A stretch of DNA of 64,000 nt from Streptomyces finlayi (GTDB lineage: Bacteria; Actinomycetota; Actinomycetes; Streptomycetales; Streptomycetaceae). The first letter of the stretch is position 1; each line of letters opens with the position of its first letter. The stretch spans positions 1 to 64,000 of the forward strand of contig NZ_CP045703.1 in the NCBI RefSeq assembly GCF_014216315.1, read 5' to 3'. Below, one piece after another: positions 9,487 through 18,413 of this stretch. A model generated the notes under the pieces. That model was not told the DNA's origin and searched no databases. It saw only the letters and a program-made list of their open reading frames with translations. Made by a program: the position numbers and the translations under genes.

Positions 9487-10068
9487 GGGCCGCGTCGGGT
9501 GCGCGCGTACATGCATGCGCTCGCCCTGGCGGCCGAAGAGGCTCAGGACCTCGACCGGGCTCTCCCCGGCGCTGCCGAACCAGTGCGGCAGCCGGGTCTC
9601 GAACTCGGCCACCTCGCCGGCCTCAAGGATCAGATCGTGGTCGGCCAGGACCAGCCGCAGCCGCCCGGAGAGCACGTACAGCCACTCATACCCCTCGTGG
9701 GTGCACAGCTCAGGGGTGTCGCGGCTGGCCGGCAGGACCATCTTGTAGCTCTGCAAGGGGCCGGGCTGTCGGGTCAGCGGGAGCACCGTGTTGCCGTTCA
9801 CCGCATGCGCCTTGAGCCGGACGCGGGGATCGCCCACCTCGGGCGCGCCGACCAGTTCGTCGAGGGGGACCCGGTGGGCCTGGGCGATGGGCAGCAGCAG
9901 TTCGAGGCTGGGTCTGCGCTGCCCCCCTTCGAGGCGCGACAGGGTGCTCTTGGAGATTCCGGTGGCCTCCGACAGTGCGGCGAGGGTGACACCACGAGCG
10001 GTGCGCGCGCGCTTGAGCCGGGGACCGACAGCGGACAGGGCCTGGGCGATCGTCAGTGACTGCTCCAC
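9466..10068 (-). CDS. XRE-family regulator with C-terminal cupin domain
   Basis: About 200 residues from GTG 10066-10068. An N-terminal helix-turn-helix covers residues 12-65 (GVTLAALSEATGISKSTLSR), and a cupin barrel fills the C-terminal half (YEWLYVLSGRLRLVLADHD, then EVAEFETRLPHWFG). XRE-cupin proteins are one-component repressors or activators that sense a small ligand. It ends convergent with the dithiol oxidase gene and lies downstream of the acyl-CoA dehydrogenase on the same strand, separated by about 165 bp. It could respond to the product, but no direct evidence shows this. Upstream ATGs exist in other frames, so the GTG start is a judgement. Confidence 0.8.
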   Translation of the reverse strand: MEQSLTIAQALSAVGPRLKRARTARGVTLAALSEATGISKSTLSRLEGGQRRPSLELLLPIAQAHRVPLDELVGAPEVGDPRVRLKAHAVNGNTVLPLTRQPGPLQSYKMVLPASRDTPELCTHEGYEWLYVLSGRLRLVLADHDLILEAGEVAEFETRLPHWFGSAGESPVEVLSLFGRQGERMHVRAHPTRPAPAPGG

Positions 10069-10233
10069 GTCGCCATTAGACCGAGCGGTTCCTCGAATCG
10101 CAACTATGGATGCCGAGTTGGGGAAGAGGCACGGCTCGCACCGCCGAGGCACGGTTGGCCGAGGCGGTGCGAGGCGGGGTGAGGCAAGGGGGGACAGGCG
10201 TCCCCGGGGTGGGTCAGGGGTCCACGGGGTGGG

Positions 10234-11376
10234 TCACAGGCCGAGGGACCGGCCGATCAGCTCCTTCATCACCTCTGTCGTTCCGCCGTAGATCGTCTGC
10301 ACCCGGCTGTTGGCCCACTCGCGGGAGATCGGGCTCTCCTTCAGATAGCCGTAGCCGCCGTGGATCTGAAGGCAGCGGTTGGCGATGTCGACCTGGAGCT
10401 CCGTCGTCCACCACTTCACCTTCGCGGCGTCCGTCACCGAGAACCGGCCGGCGTTGAGTTCGGCCACACAGTGGTCGAGAAACACCTGCGCTATCGTCAG
10501 TTCGGTTTCCATGGTGGCGAGTTGGAAGCGCGTGTGCTGGAAGCTGCCGATGGTCCGGCCGAAGACCTCGCGGGTCTTGGCGTACTGCAGGGTGTCCGTC
10601 ACCATCCGCTCGGCCGCGCCCACCGCCACGGTGGCGATGCTCAGCCGCTCCCGGGGAAGCGCCGCCATCATGTAGGCGAGGCCCGCGTTCTCCTTGCCGA
10701 TCAAATTGTCGGCCGGCACCCGGCAGTCGTCGAAGAACAGCTCGCAGGTGTCACTGGCGTGCCAGCCCAGCTTCTCCATGCGGCGCCCCCGCGTGAAACC
10801 CGGCGCGCCGCGCTCCACCACCAGCAGACTGATGCCCTGGGCGCCGCGCTCGGGAGCGGTCTTGGCGGCGACCACGATGACGTCGGAGTTCTCGCCGTTG
10901 GTGATGAACGTCTTCTGTCCGTTCAGGACATAGGAGTCGCCGTCGCGGACGGCCGTGGTGCGGATGTCGGCGACGTTGGAGCCGGCGTCGGGCTCACTCA
11001 TCGCGATCGCCGCGACGAGCTCGCCCGAACACAGCCCGGGCAACCACCTCTTGCGCTGCTCGGCGGTGGTCCGCTGGTCGAGATAGGTGGCGATGATGTC
11101 GTTGTGGGCCACGAAACCGGGCGCCGTCGCCCGGGCCCACATGATCTCCTGCGACAGCACCGCGGGGTAGCGGTAGTCGGGCTCGCCGCCCCCGCCGTAC
11201 TCGGGGTCCACGCCGATGCCGAGGAGCCCCGCCAGGCCGGCCTTGCGCCACACCTCCCGGTCCACGATGCCCTCCCGCTCCCAGCGGGCGTGGTGCGGCA
11301 GCACCTCCCGGTTCAAGAACTCCCGGCAGGTGACCCGGAACTGCTCGTGCTCGGCCTCGTACCGACTGCGTGCCAT
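10234..11376 (-). CDS. hlmB-like: Acyl-CoA dehydrogenase family flavoenzyme (HlmB-like)
   Basis: 380 residues, the normal ACAD length. N-terminal helices lead to the middle barrel with AIAMSEPDAGSNVADI and NGQKTFITNG, then a C-terminal four-helix domain with QIHGGYGYLKE and QTIYGGTTEVMKELIG. In the dithiolopyrrolone pathway an ACAD homologue is one of several flavoenzymes proposed to oxidise the Cys-Cys scaffold, probably by desaturating a carrier-bound residue. The MCAD-type catalytic Glu of YEGT is replaced (YGGT), so the base, if any, lies elsewhere, as in isovaleryl-CoA dehydrogenases. It is the last gene of the NRPS operon, four bases behind the thioesterase gene. Confidence 0.85.
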   Translation of the reverse strand: MARSRYEAEHEQFRVTCREFLNREVLPHHARWEREGIVDREVWRKAGLAGLLGIGVDPEYGGGGEPDYRYPAVLSQEIMWARATAPGFVAHNDIIATYLDQRTTAEQRKRWLPGLCSGELVAAIAMSEPDAGSNVADIRTTAVRDGDSYVLNGQKTFITNGENSDVIVVAAKTAPERGAQGISLLVVERGAPGFTRGRRMEKLGWHASDTCELFFDDCRVPADNLIGKENAGLAYMMAALPRERLSIATVAVGAAERMVTDTLQYAKTREVFGRTIGSFQHTRFQLATMETELTIAQVFLDHCVAELNAGRFSVTDAAKVKWWTTELQVDIANRCLQIHGGYGYLKESPISREWANSRVQTIYGGTTEVMKELIGRSLGL

Positions 11377-11380
11377 GCCG

Positions 11381-12136
11381 TCACCTCTGCCCGGGGTCGA
11401 TGTCGTCGACGATGGTGGCCAGCGTGTCCTTGGGCCGCTGGACGGCGGCGAAGTGGCCGCCGTCGATCTCGACCCGGTGGACGTCGGCCGTGCTGTGCGC
11501 GGCCCACTGCCACACCTGTTCCGGCGGCGCGTAGACGTCCTGCCGGGCGGCGATCAGGGTGAGCGGGAAGTCCACCCGCAGCCCGCCCGCCTCCTGCGGG
11601 AACTCGGTCCGGACCACGTCGTCCTCGCGGAGCATGGCAAGCAACATCCGGCTCATCGTCGGGTTGGCGAGAACGGCGGCGGGGGTACCGCCGTCGGCGG
11701 CGGTCCTGGCGAGCAGTTCCTCGTCGGACACCGAGTCGAGCAGCGGGCCGGGCCGTTGGAGCGCGGGCGGCACCGCCCCGGACAGCACGGCCCGCTCCGG
11801 CGCGAGGCCCACCTGGCGGGTGACCTCCGCGGCCACCGCCAGGCTGGTGGTCGCGCCGAAGCTGTGCCCGAAGGTCGCCCAGCGCAGACCGGGGACCCGC
11901 TCCCGTTCCGTCAGCAGATCGGCCACCACCTGCTCGGCCATGCACCGTACGAGGGTGTGGAAGTTACCCGCTCCGCGTTCCTGGCGGCGGGTGCCACGGC
12001 CCGGCGCGTCCACGCCCCGCACCAGCAGGTGTGGCTCGCCCAGCGGCTGCCAGGCGCGGTAGACCAGGGAGGTCGCCCCGGCGTGCGGAAATCCGTAGAG
12101 CCGCACCGGAGGCCTTGATTGGGGTCGCACCGTCAC
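11381..12136 (-). CDS. hlmC-like: Type II thioesterase (HlmC-like)
   Basis: 251 residues from GTG 12134-12136, alpha/beta hydrolase fold. The nucleophile elbow GHSFGA (ATFGHSFGATTS), the acid region LTLIAARQDVYAPPEQV and the histidine in EIDGGHFAAVQ are all present, so the catalytic triad looks intact. It is expected to release or edit acyl groups on the NRPS carrier domain. The start overlaps the stop of the GMC oxidoreductase gene by four bases (GTGA), which implies translational coupling. Compare the second thioesterase at 25186-25950, which lacks the serine. Confidence 0.85.
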   Translation of the reverse strand: MTVRPQSRPPVRLYGFPHAGATSLVYRAWQPLGEPHLLVRGVDAPGRGTRRQERGAGNFHTLVRCMAEQVVADLLTERERVPGLRWATFGHSFGATTSLAVAAEVTRQVGLAPERAVLSGAVPPALQRPGPLLDSVSDEELLARTAADGGTPAAVLANPTMSRMLLAMLREDDVVRTEFPQEAGGLRVDFPLTLIAARQDVYAPPEQVWQWAAHSTADVHRVEIDGGHFAAVQRPKDTLATIVDDIDPGQR

Positions 12137-13773
12137 TCCTTCGTGCTCCGGGCCAGCTTCTCAGCCAGCATCAGGGTGGTCAGATTGGTGGGCGCGCTGG
12201 GGATCACCGGGAAGAGCGAGGCATCGGCGATCCGCAGGTTCTCGGTGCCGTACACCCGTCCCTCCTGGTCGGTGACCGCTCCGGGATCGTCCTCGCGGCC
12301 CATCCGGCACGAACCGGCCGCGTGCCAGCCGGGGTTCATGATGTGGCGGACTCCGCTGCGCACGACCCCGTCGTTGGCGACCATCCGGTCGCTCCAGAAC
12401 TGGGTCTTGGTCAGCCGGCTCGACAGGCCGGGGGAGCTCAGGAAGTTCCAGGTGCGGCGCACCCCATGGCACAGCCGCTCCACATCCTCGGGATCGGTGC
12501 CGATGCCCAACTCGATGACGGGTGAGGCGAGGGGATCGCGGCTGTCGAGGAAGACTCGGCCACGGGAGCGCGGACGCATCAGCATCACCGACATCCCGAC
12601 GACCAGCGGCCAGCCGAGCCGGTCGGCGAAGCCGGGGATGGTGCGGCTCTCGACGTTGTTGAGCAGCCCCACCTGGATGTCCACGTCGTCGTCGAAGCCA
12701 CTGCTCATCCTGGCCGCGACCTGACGCCAGGGCAGACCTGCGGTGCACACCCCGTCGGCCGGCTTGGACCAGATGACGACCGAGGGGTGGTCCACCAGAT
12801 CGCGGCCCACCCCCGGCAGGTCCGCCACGGGCGCGATGTCCAGGGCCCGCAGAAGTGCGGCGCCGGCGACGCCCGAGCGTTGCAGGATGACGGGGGTGCC
12901 CACCGCCCCGGCGCTCAGGACGACATGGCGTGCCCGGATCGTGCTGAGCGTGCCGTCGGACTCGATCTCCACACCGACGGCCCGGTTCTTCTCGAACAGC
13001 ACCCGGATGACCCGGACGCCGGTGCGCAGCTGGAGGTTGGGCAGATTGCGGGCGCCGTCGAGGAAGGCGGTGGCCGCGTCGATGCGTTCGCCGTCCACGG
13101 CGTTGCCGGGAATCGGGCCGACGCCCGCCTCATGGCCGTCGTTGAGGTCGGCGAGGTCGGTGACGCCCTGGCGGTTGCACTCCTCCCAGAACGCCGCGTC
13201 CAGCGGGTGCACGTCACCACGCGGGGTGCGGCTGATCGGCAGCGGCCCGCTGTCGCCGTGCAGCCGGCCGGGGAAGTCGGCGTCGTTCTCGATGTCCTTG
13301 TAGAAGGGCAGCACGCGCTCCCAGGACCAGTCCGGGTTGCCGGCGGCCTCCCAGGCGGCGAAGTCGCGGGGCAGGCCGCGCAGGGCGATGGCGCCATTGA
13401 CGGCCGAACCCCCGCCGACGACCTTGCCGAGCTGATAGGGGAAGCGTTCCCACAGGGCCCGGTTCGCCACCCCGCCGCCGGCCGCCGCCGAACCCCCCGC
13501 GCCCTGCCCGACCAGGTCGTCAAAGCGGCTGCTTGTGCGCAGGTTGGCGCGGTAGTCCCAGTTGTGGCCGGCCAGGACGAGGCGTCCGGCGTCGGCCAGC
13601 GGGTGGGACCGGTCACGGGGGCGCGGCTGGTCGTCGCCGGCCTCGATGAGCAGGATGTCCCCGCAGTCCCGTGCGGCGAGCCGGGCGGCGGTCACGGCAC
13701 CGGCGGAGCCCGCGCCGACGATCACGTACTCCCACTCGCGGGCCGGAGCGACGTCGTCATGGTGGGTGCTCAC
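12133..13773 (-). CDS. hlmD-like: GMC-family FAD oxidoreductase (HlmD-like)
   Basis: 546 residues from GTG 13771-13773. It has the FAD-binding YVIVGAGSAGAVTAARLAA with LLIEAGDD, the GMC signature region GGSAVNGAIALRGLP, and the C-terminal active-site region with NPGWHAAGSCRMG. Glucose-methanol-choline oxidoreductases oxidise alcohols or amines. The holomycin cluster encodes one as part of its oxidative scaffold-building set. The start overlaps the NRPS stop by four bases and its stop overlaps the thioesterase start, so the whole minus-strand block is translationally coupled. Confidence 0.88.
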   Translation of the reverse strand: MSTHHDDVAPAREWEYVIVGAGSAGAVTAARLAARDCGDILLIEAGDDQPRPRDRSHPLADAGRLVLAGHNWDYRANLRTSSRFDDLVGQGAGGSAAAGGGVANRALWERFPYQLGKVVGGGSAVNGAIALRGLPRDFAAWEAAGNPDWSWERVLPFYKDIENDADFPGRLHGDSGPLPISRTPRGDVHPLDAAFWEECNRQGVTDLADLNDGHEAGVGPIPGNAVDGERIDAATAFLDGARNLPNLQLRTGVRVIRVLFEKNRAVGVEIESDGTLSTIRARHVVLSAGAVGTPVILQRSGVAGAALLRALDIAPVADLPGVGRDLVDHPSVVIWSKPADGVCTAGLPWRQVAARMSSGFDDDVDIQVGLLNNVESRTIPGFADRLGWPLVVGMSVMLMRPRSRGRVFLDSRDPLASPVIELGIGTDPEDVERLCHGVRRTWNFLSSPGLSSRLTKTQFWSDRMVANDGVVRSGVRHIMNPGWHAAGSCRMGREDDPGAVTDQEGRVYGTENLRIADASLFPVIPSAPTNLTTLMLAEKLARSTKE

Positions 13774-16700
13774 GCGGCGGACTCCTTGACACTCGCGATC
13801 AGTTCGGCGAACGACTCGATCGACGCGTTCATGAACAACCCCTCGACCATCTCCTGCTCCATGTCGGCCCCGATGCCGAACTCGGCGCGCAGATGGGCCA
13901 GCAGACCGACGGCGTGCAGGGAGTCGCCCCCGATGTCGAAGAAGCCCTCCTCGACCCCGAAGTCGCCGTGACCGAGCTGCTGGGACCAGAGCGCGAACAA
14001 GCGCTCCTCGACCCGGTCGCGCGGCGCCACCCGCGCGGACGCGGTGTCCGACGTCTCGTTCCACGGCGCGGGCAGCGCCTTGTGGTCGATCTTTCCGTTC
14101 GCCGTCAGGGGCAGGGTGTCAAGCGTCAAAAAGCGGCTGGGCACCATGTAGCCGGGCAGCAGGGCGGCCAGGGCCTCCCGCAGCACGGCCGGGTCCGGAT
14201 CCGCGCCCGGCTCGGGCACCACGTAGGCGGCGATCTGCCGCTGCCCAGTACGGGCGTGGGCGGGCGCGGTGACGAGCGCGGTGCGCACACCGGGCTGGCG
14301 CAGCAGCGCGGCCTCGATCTCGCCCAGCTCGACCCGGTAGCCGTTGATCTTCACCTGGAAGTCCTCGCGGCCCAGGATCTCGATGTCACCGCCGGGCAGG
14401 TAGCGGCCGAGGTCGCCGGTGCGGTAGACGCGTTCCCCGGTGACCGGGTGGACCAGGAAGCGCTCGGCGGTGCGCTCGGGGTCGCCGAGATAGCCCTGGG
14501 CCACTCCGACGCCGCCGATGTGGATCTCGCCGGTGACCCCGACGGGGGACGGTTCGAGCCACTGGTTGAACACGTGCATGGTCTGGTTGGCCAGCGGCTT
14601 GCCATACGGAATGCTCGACCACTCGGGCGACACGTCCCCGATCGGGTGGTGGATCGACCAGATCGAGCCCTCGGTGGCGCCGCCGAGGCTGATCACCCGC
14701 ATCGCGGGCAGCTTCTCGCGGATCCGGTTCGGCAGGTCCACCGGGATCCAGTCGCCGCTGAGCAGGGCCAGCCGCAGCCGGCAGCCGCGCGGCACTCCTT
14801 GTTCGCCGAGCGAGTCGACCCACATGCGCATCGGTGCGGGCACGCTGTTCCATATGGTGACGCCGTAGCGGCCGATCAGCTGCGACCAGTGGGCGATGTC
14901 GTTGCCGCGCGCGGGATCGGGCACCACCACGGTGCCGCCGGCGCCCAGGACACCGAAGAGGTCATAGACGGACAGGTCGAAGCCGGTCGGGGCGAGCGCC
15001 ATCGTCCGGTCGTCCTCGCCGACGGAGAACCGCCGGTTGATGTCCTGCACGGTGTTGGCGGCGCTGCGGTGGGTGATCATCACCCCCTTGGGCTCGCCGG
15101 TGGAGCCCGAGGTGAAGATGACATAGGCCAGGTCGTCAGGGCCCTGCCGGCTCGCGGGCCGCTCGGCGGAACACTTGCGCGTTGCCTCGTCGTCCAGGGT
15201 GAGGACGCTCACCCCCTGCGGCCAGGCGAGCTCGTCCCGCAGGTCCGGCTCGGTGATCACGGCCCGCACGGAGCACCGGGCCAGCAGCTTCAGCCGCCGC
15301 TCCTCGGGCAGTTCCGGGTCGATGGCCACATAGGCGGCGCCGGAGTGCAGCACGCCGAGCAGCGCGGAGAACTGGGCGGCGCCCGGCCGCATCGACACGG
15401 CGACGATCTCGTTCGGCTCGGCGCCGAAGCTCTCGATGAGCCGGTGCGCGACGCGGTGCGCGTCCTCGGTGAGCGCGCGGTAGGTGGTCTCGGTGCCGGG
15501 CGTGATGACCGCGATGTGGCCGGGGCGGCGCGCGGCCGCTTCGGCGACGAGCTCGTGCAGCAGCGCCGGCGGGATGTCCTGGGCCGTGGCGTTGGCCCGC
15601 TCCCGCTCTTCGGCCTGCGCGCTCGGCAACGGCACGATCCCGCGCGTGGTCTCCCACACCGAGGCGTCGTCCACCAGCCGGCCCAGCAGCGTCACATACG
15701 CCTCGAACATGGCCTCAAGGGTGCCCTCGGGGAACAGACCCTCCACCGCGTTCCAGTTGACGCTGAGCCGGTCGTCGAGCTCCAGGATCTGGTTCTCCAG
15801 CCATACCTGGGGGGTCCGGCTGTGGTCGTGGACGAGGTCGCCGAACGACTCCAGGCGGCCCGCGTCCGGTGCGCCGGCGCCGAGCGTGCTGGAGAAGACC
15901 ACGGGCATCGAGGCCCGGTTGTCGTCCCTGCGGCGGGCCAGGTCGCGCAGGACCCGGATGCCGCCGTGCGTGGAGTGCGCCAGGTCATCGAGAGCCTGGT
16001 GCTGCAGGCCCCGCGCCCGCTCCTCAAAGGTCTCAACAGCCCGGCCGCCGACGGCGAGCAGGCTCGGCGCCAGGAAGTCACCCATGACGGAGCCGAGCTG
16101 CGGGTGCAGCCCGAGCCGGTGGAACTGGGTGACGGTCAGGGTGAATTCCTGCCGCCGCGACCAGGCCCGCACCACCTCGGCGTACGCGGCGAGCAGCACA
16201 CCCGAGGGGGTCAGGCCGTGCCGCTCGGCGCTCTCGCGCAGCGCCGCCCAGTGCTCCGGCGCGAGCACCGCCCGGTGCCGTACGAAGCGGGGGGTGCCCA
16301 GCTGCTCGGGCGCCGCGGCGAGCGGCAGCTCGGGCGCGGGGGGCAGCGTGTCGAGCCGGCTGGTCCAGTACTCCTCGGCCTCCGCGCCCAGGGTGTCGCC
16401 GCGCAGCTCCTCCTGCGCGAGCACATAGTCGCGGAACGACAGCTCAAGGGGTTCGGGAGACCAGGAGGGCTCGTCGTAGTGGCGGCGCCACTCACCAAGG
16501 AGCCGGTACAGGCCCCGCATGTCGAGGAAGAGCAGGTCCACGGCCAGGTGCAGCCGCAGCCGCCCGCCGTCGAGCAGTGTGGCGCGGATGTCGAACAGCG
16601 GGGCCCGGTCCACGGGCAGTACCTGGTCGGTCAACTCTGCTCGGATGGCGGCCAGTTCGGCCTCCTGAACCGCGCCGTCGCGGCCCCGCAGGTCGGTGGT

Positions 16701-17042
16701 GCGGATGATGTACGGGTCCACCTCGTGTGCGGCAAGTACCCGCTGGGTCTGGTTGGGCCCGGCCACCGTGCGCAGGGCGTCGTGCCGCTCGACGACCTTG
16801 CGCAGGGCCTCGGTCAGCTGGTCCACGTCGAGACCTGGACAGTCGAACTCGAGGTAGTACTGGCTGGAGATGCCGCCGAGCTCAAGTCCCCTGTGGCGGC
16901 CGATCAGATAGGCCTGCTGGATGTCCGTGAGCGGGAACGGCTCGTGACGGTGCTCCGGCTGCGGCTTGAGGTCGGGCAGCCGGGTGTCGTCCAGGCGGGG
17001 GTGGCCGTCTTGGCCGCGCAGCTGTGCGAAAAGATCCTCCAT
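13770..17042 (-). CDS. hlmE-like: NRPS Cy-A-T (HlmE-like), builds the Cys-Cys precursor
   Basis: About 1090 residues from ATG 17040-17042. The cyclization domain covers about 25-450, with FPLTDIQQAYLIGR and the DxxxxD pair in VDLLFLDMRGL. The adenylation domain covers about 490-980, with A3 core YVIFTSGSTGEPKGV, then YRTGDLGRYLPGG and QVKINGYRVELGEIE. The carrier domain near 1010-1080 has GGDSLHAV, with the attachment serine at about 1041. Domain order matches the single-module NRPS of dithiolopyrrolone clusters, which activates cysteine and makes a Cys-Cys dipeptide. Cysteine selectivity is inferred from the family. The first gene of a coupled operon, it faces the PPC-DC gene across a 220-bp intergenic region with a class A element. 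Confidence 0.92.
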   Translation of the reverse strand: MEDLFAQLRGQDGHPRLDDTRLPDLKPQPEHRHEPFPLTDIQQAYLIGRHRGLELGGISSQYYLEFDCPGLDVDQLTEALRKVVERHDALRTVAGPNQTQRVLAAHEVDPYIIRTTDLRGRDGAVQEAELAAIRAELTDQVLPVDRAPLFDIRATLLDGGRLRLHLAVDLLFLDMRGLYRLLGEWRRHYDEPSWSPEPLELSFRDYVLAQEELRGDTLGAEAEEYWTSRLDTLPPAPELPLAAAPEQLGTPRFVRHRAVLAPEHWAALRESAERHGLTPSGVLLAAYAEVVRAWSRRQEFTLTVTQFHRLGLHPQLGSVMGDFLAPSLLAVGGRAVETFEERARGLQHQALDDLAHSTHGGIRVLRDLARRRDDNRASMPVVFSSTLGAGAPDAGRLESFGDLVHDHSRTPQVWLENQILELDDRLSVNWNAVEGLFPEGTLEAMFEAYVTLLGRLVDDASVWETTRGIVPLPSAQAEERERANATAQDIPPALLHELVAEAAARRPGHIAVITPGTETTYRALTEDAHRVAHRLIESFGAEPNEIVAVSMRPGAAQFSALLGVLHSGAAYVAIDPELPEERRLKLLARCSVRAVITEPDLRDELAWPQGVSVLTLDDEATRKCSAERPASRQGPDDLAYVIFTSGSTGEPKGVMITHRSAANTVQDINRRFSVGEDDRTMALAPTGFDLSVYDLFGVLGAGGTVVVPDPARGNDIAHWSQLIGRYGVTIWNSVPAPMRMWVDSLGEQGVPRGCRLRLALLSGDWIPVDLPNRIREKLPAMRVISLGGATEGSIWSIHHPIGDVSPEWSSIPYGKPLANQTMHVFNQWLEPSPVGVTGEIHIGGVGVAQGYLGDPERTAERFLVHPVTGERVYRTGDLGRYLPGGDIEILGREDFQVKINGYRVELGEIEAALLRQPGVRTALVTAPAHARTGQRQIAAYVVPEPGADPDPAVLREALAALLPGYMVPSRFLTLDTLPLTANGKIDHKALPAPWNETSDTASARVAPRDRVEERLFALWSQQLGHGDFGVEEGFFDIGGDSLHAVGLLAHLRAEFGIGADMEQEMVEGLFMNASIESFAELIASVKESAA

Positions 17043-17128
17043 CGAGATCCGCCCCTTTTCATCAGATGCCCCGGTGGGCTTTCGAATTCCCGTACGGAAT
17101 CGGAGGTTAGGCAGGGCGGCAAACGGTC

Positions 17129-17162
17129 TCAATACGGTCCGACCGTAGGGACGACCGTAGGG
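17129..17162. promoter_or_regulatory. Class A shared upstream element, copy 1 (NRPS / PPC-DC intergenic)
   Basis: Read toward the NRPS gene it contains two TACGGTC heptamers 12 bp apart, followed by ACCGTATTGAG. The inner part TACGGTCCGACCGTA is also a perfect palindrome around one base. Similar elements lie at 23901-23933 and 26576-26609, in the same orientation, 85-110 bp upstream of minus-strand genes. Directly repeated heptamers are the usual target type of BTAD/SARP regulators, and such a regulator is encoded in the cluster. Confidence 0.6.
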
Positions 17163-17264
17163 TTCGGTCCACACTCGACCTCCGCTGGACCCGCGCTGGA
17201 CTACCGTGCGACGAAGGGGAGTTGACCATTGACCGCGGCCCGGAGCGCGGCGACATCATCGGGC

Positions 17265-17849
17265 ATGGAAAATCGAAACTCCCCTCAGACCGCCGGGAAA
17301 CGCATACTCGTCGGGGCCACCGGTTCCATTGCGGTGACCGGGCTTCCGTCGTATATCGAGGCGATGCGCCGAAGGATCGCGGGCAGCACGTTCACGGTTC
17401 TCCTCACGCACACCGCGGCCTCGTTCGTCTCACCCGACAGCCTCGCGCTCTTCGCGGAGCGCGTGGTGTACGGGGACTCATCCGCGCACTGGCCCACCGA
17501 CAAGCCCTCCCGGCTCGCCGGTGACCACGACGTCCTCGCGGTCCTGCCGGCCACCGCCCACACCCTGGCCGCCGCGGCCGGCGGCGCCGCGCCCAACCGC
17601 GTGCTGACGGTGGCCCTTTCGGTGGACTACCCCGTCGTCTACTTCCCGGTGATGGGCGCCAAGATGTGGCACAAGCCGGCCGTCCAGCGCAACATCGCGC
17701 AGATCCGCGAGGACGGCGGGATCGTCAACGAACCCGAGTGGCACGACGGTTTCGACCCGACCACGGGCACCGCGAGCCACCACCCGGGGCTGCCCTCGCC
17801 GGACGCGGTGGCCACGGTGATCGACGGACTCCTCGCCAAACAGCGCTGA
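17265..17849 (+). CDS. hlmF-like: PPC decarboxylase / LanD-like flavoprotein (HlmF-like)
   Basis: 194 residues from ATG 17265 (a TTG at 17229 is possible). Homo-oligomeric flavin-containing Cys decarboxylase family: ILVGATGSIAV binds FMN, LLTHTAASFV holds the conserved active-site His, VLPATAHTLA corresponds to the PASANT motif, and PVMGAKMWHKPAVQRNI to the substrate clamp PXMNxxMW. These enzymes oxidatively decarboxylate a C-terminal cysteine to an enethiol. In the holomycin pathway the homologue converts the Cys-Cys acid to the ene-thiol that becomes half of the dithiole ring. It is divergent from the NRPS and followed by a strong terminator. Confidence 0.88.
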   Translation: MENRNSPQTAGKRILVGATGSIAVTGLPSYIEAMRRRIAGSTFTVLLTHTAASFVSPDSLALFAERVVYGDSSAHWPTDKPSRLAGDHDVLAVLPATAHTLAAAAGGAAPNRVLTVALSVDYPVVYFPVMGAKMWHKPAVQRNIAQIREDGGIVNEPEWHDGFDPTTGTASHHPGLPSPDAVATVIDGLLAKQR

Positions 17850-17866
17850 GCGGCCCCTGCCCGTGG

Positions 17867-17912
17867 CGTACGACGCGAGGCCCCAAGGGTGCGCGGGGCC
17901 TCGCGTCGTACG
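17867..17912. terminator. Bidirectional terminator, 18-bp perfect stem
   Basis: CGTACGACGCGAGGCCCC pairs exactly with its complement after a 10-base loop. It sits between the convergent PPC-DC and RidA genes and should end both transcripts. Confidence 0.8.
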
Positions 17913-17919
17913 CGGTGCG

Positions 17920-18327
17920 TCAGGCGGCGATGGCGGTCGCCTCGACCTCGATGAGGAAGTCGGGTTCGGCGAGCGTGGCCACCCCGACCAGGGTGGTGGG
18001 CCGGATGACGTCCGCGCCCAGCTTGGCCGCGGCGCGCTCGGCGCCGGCGGTGATGGCCTCCCACTTGTCCAGCGACCAGTCCACGACGTAGACGGTCAGG
18101 CGCAGTACGTCGTCGAAGGTGGCGCCCGCGGCTTCGAGGCCGGTGGCGATGTTGAGGTAGACCTGCTCGGTCTGGGCCGCGAGATCGCCCATGCCGACCG
18201 GCTCGCCGTCGGCGGTGCGCGGGGTCTGGCCGCTGAGGAATATCACCCGGCTGCCGGTACCGACGGCCAGCTGCCGCCATCCGTAGGGCTTGGGGAGGCC
18301 CGGCGGGTCTATCGCCTCGACTGCCAT
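17920..18327 (-). CDS. RidA/YjgF-family imine deaminase
   Basis: 135 residues from ATG 18325-18327, with AAGGA eight bases upstream. Typical Rid-family features are FLSGQTPRTADGEPVG, QVYLNIATGLEAAGATFDDV and the ligand-binding arginine region VIRPTTLVGVATL, followed by the terminal strand IEVEATAIAA. RidA proteins hydrolyse reactive enamines and imines, such as 2-aminoacrylate from cysteine or serine. Directly upstream on the same strand is an amino-acid-oxidase-like flavoenzyme that could generate imines, so the two may act in sequence or the RidA may detoxify a side product. I do not recall it as part of the core holomycin gene set. Confidence 0.88.
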   Translation of the reverse strand: MAVEAIDPPGLPKPYGWRQLAVGTGSRVIFLSGQTPRTADGEPVGMGDLAAQTEQVYLNIATGLEAAGATFDDVLRLTVYVVDWSLDKWEAITAGAERAAAKLGADVIRPTTLVGVATLAEPDFLIEVEATAIAA

Positions 18328-18348
18328 GGCACTGTCCTTTCTCGAAGT

Positions 18349-18389
18349 GCCGTGCGGGCAGAAGCGTTGGGTCTGCCTGCCCGCACGGC
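18349..18389 (-). terminator. Hairpin between oxidase and RidA genes
   Basis: GCCGTGCGGGCAG pairs with CTGCCCGCACGGC across a 15-base loop. It lies between the oxidase stop and the RidA start on the same strand, so it may be an attenuator or RNA-processing site that makes RidA expression partly independent. Confidence 0.6.
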
Positions 18390-18413
18390 TGCTGTGTGGT
18401 GTGGAAGGGGGAG

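Noticed and set aside
12133..14064. A longer start for the GMC oxidoreductase gene upstream of 13773
   Set aside because: The extension would overlap the NRPS carrier domain. The GTG at 13773 gives the conserved N-terminus and a four-base overlap.
13671..17225. A very long open frame (over 1100 codons) on the plus strand opposite the NRPS
   Set aside because: It is the antisense shadow of a high-GC gene. Its composition is Gly/Arg/Ala/His-rich without any motif, and the minus-strand NRPS has clear Cy, A and T domains.
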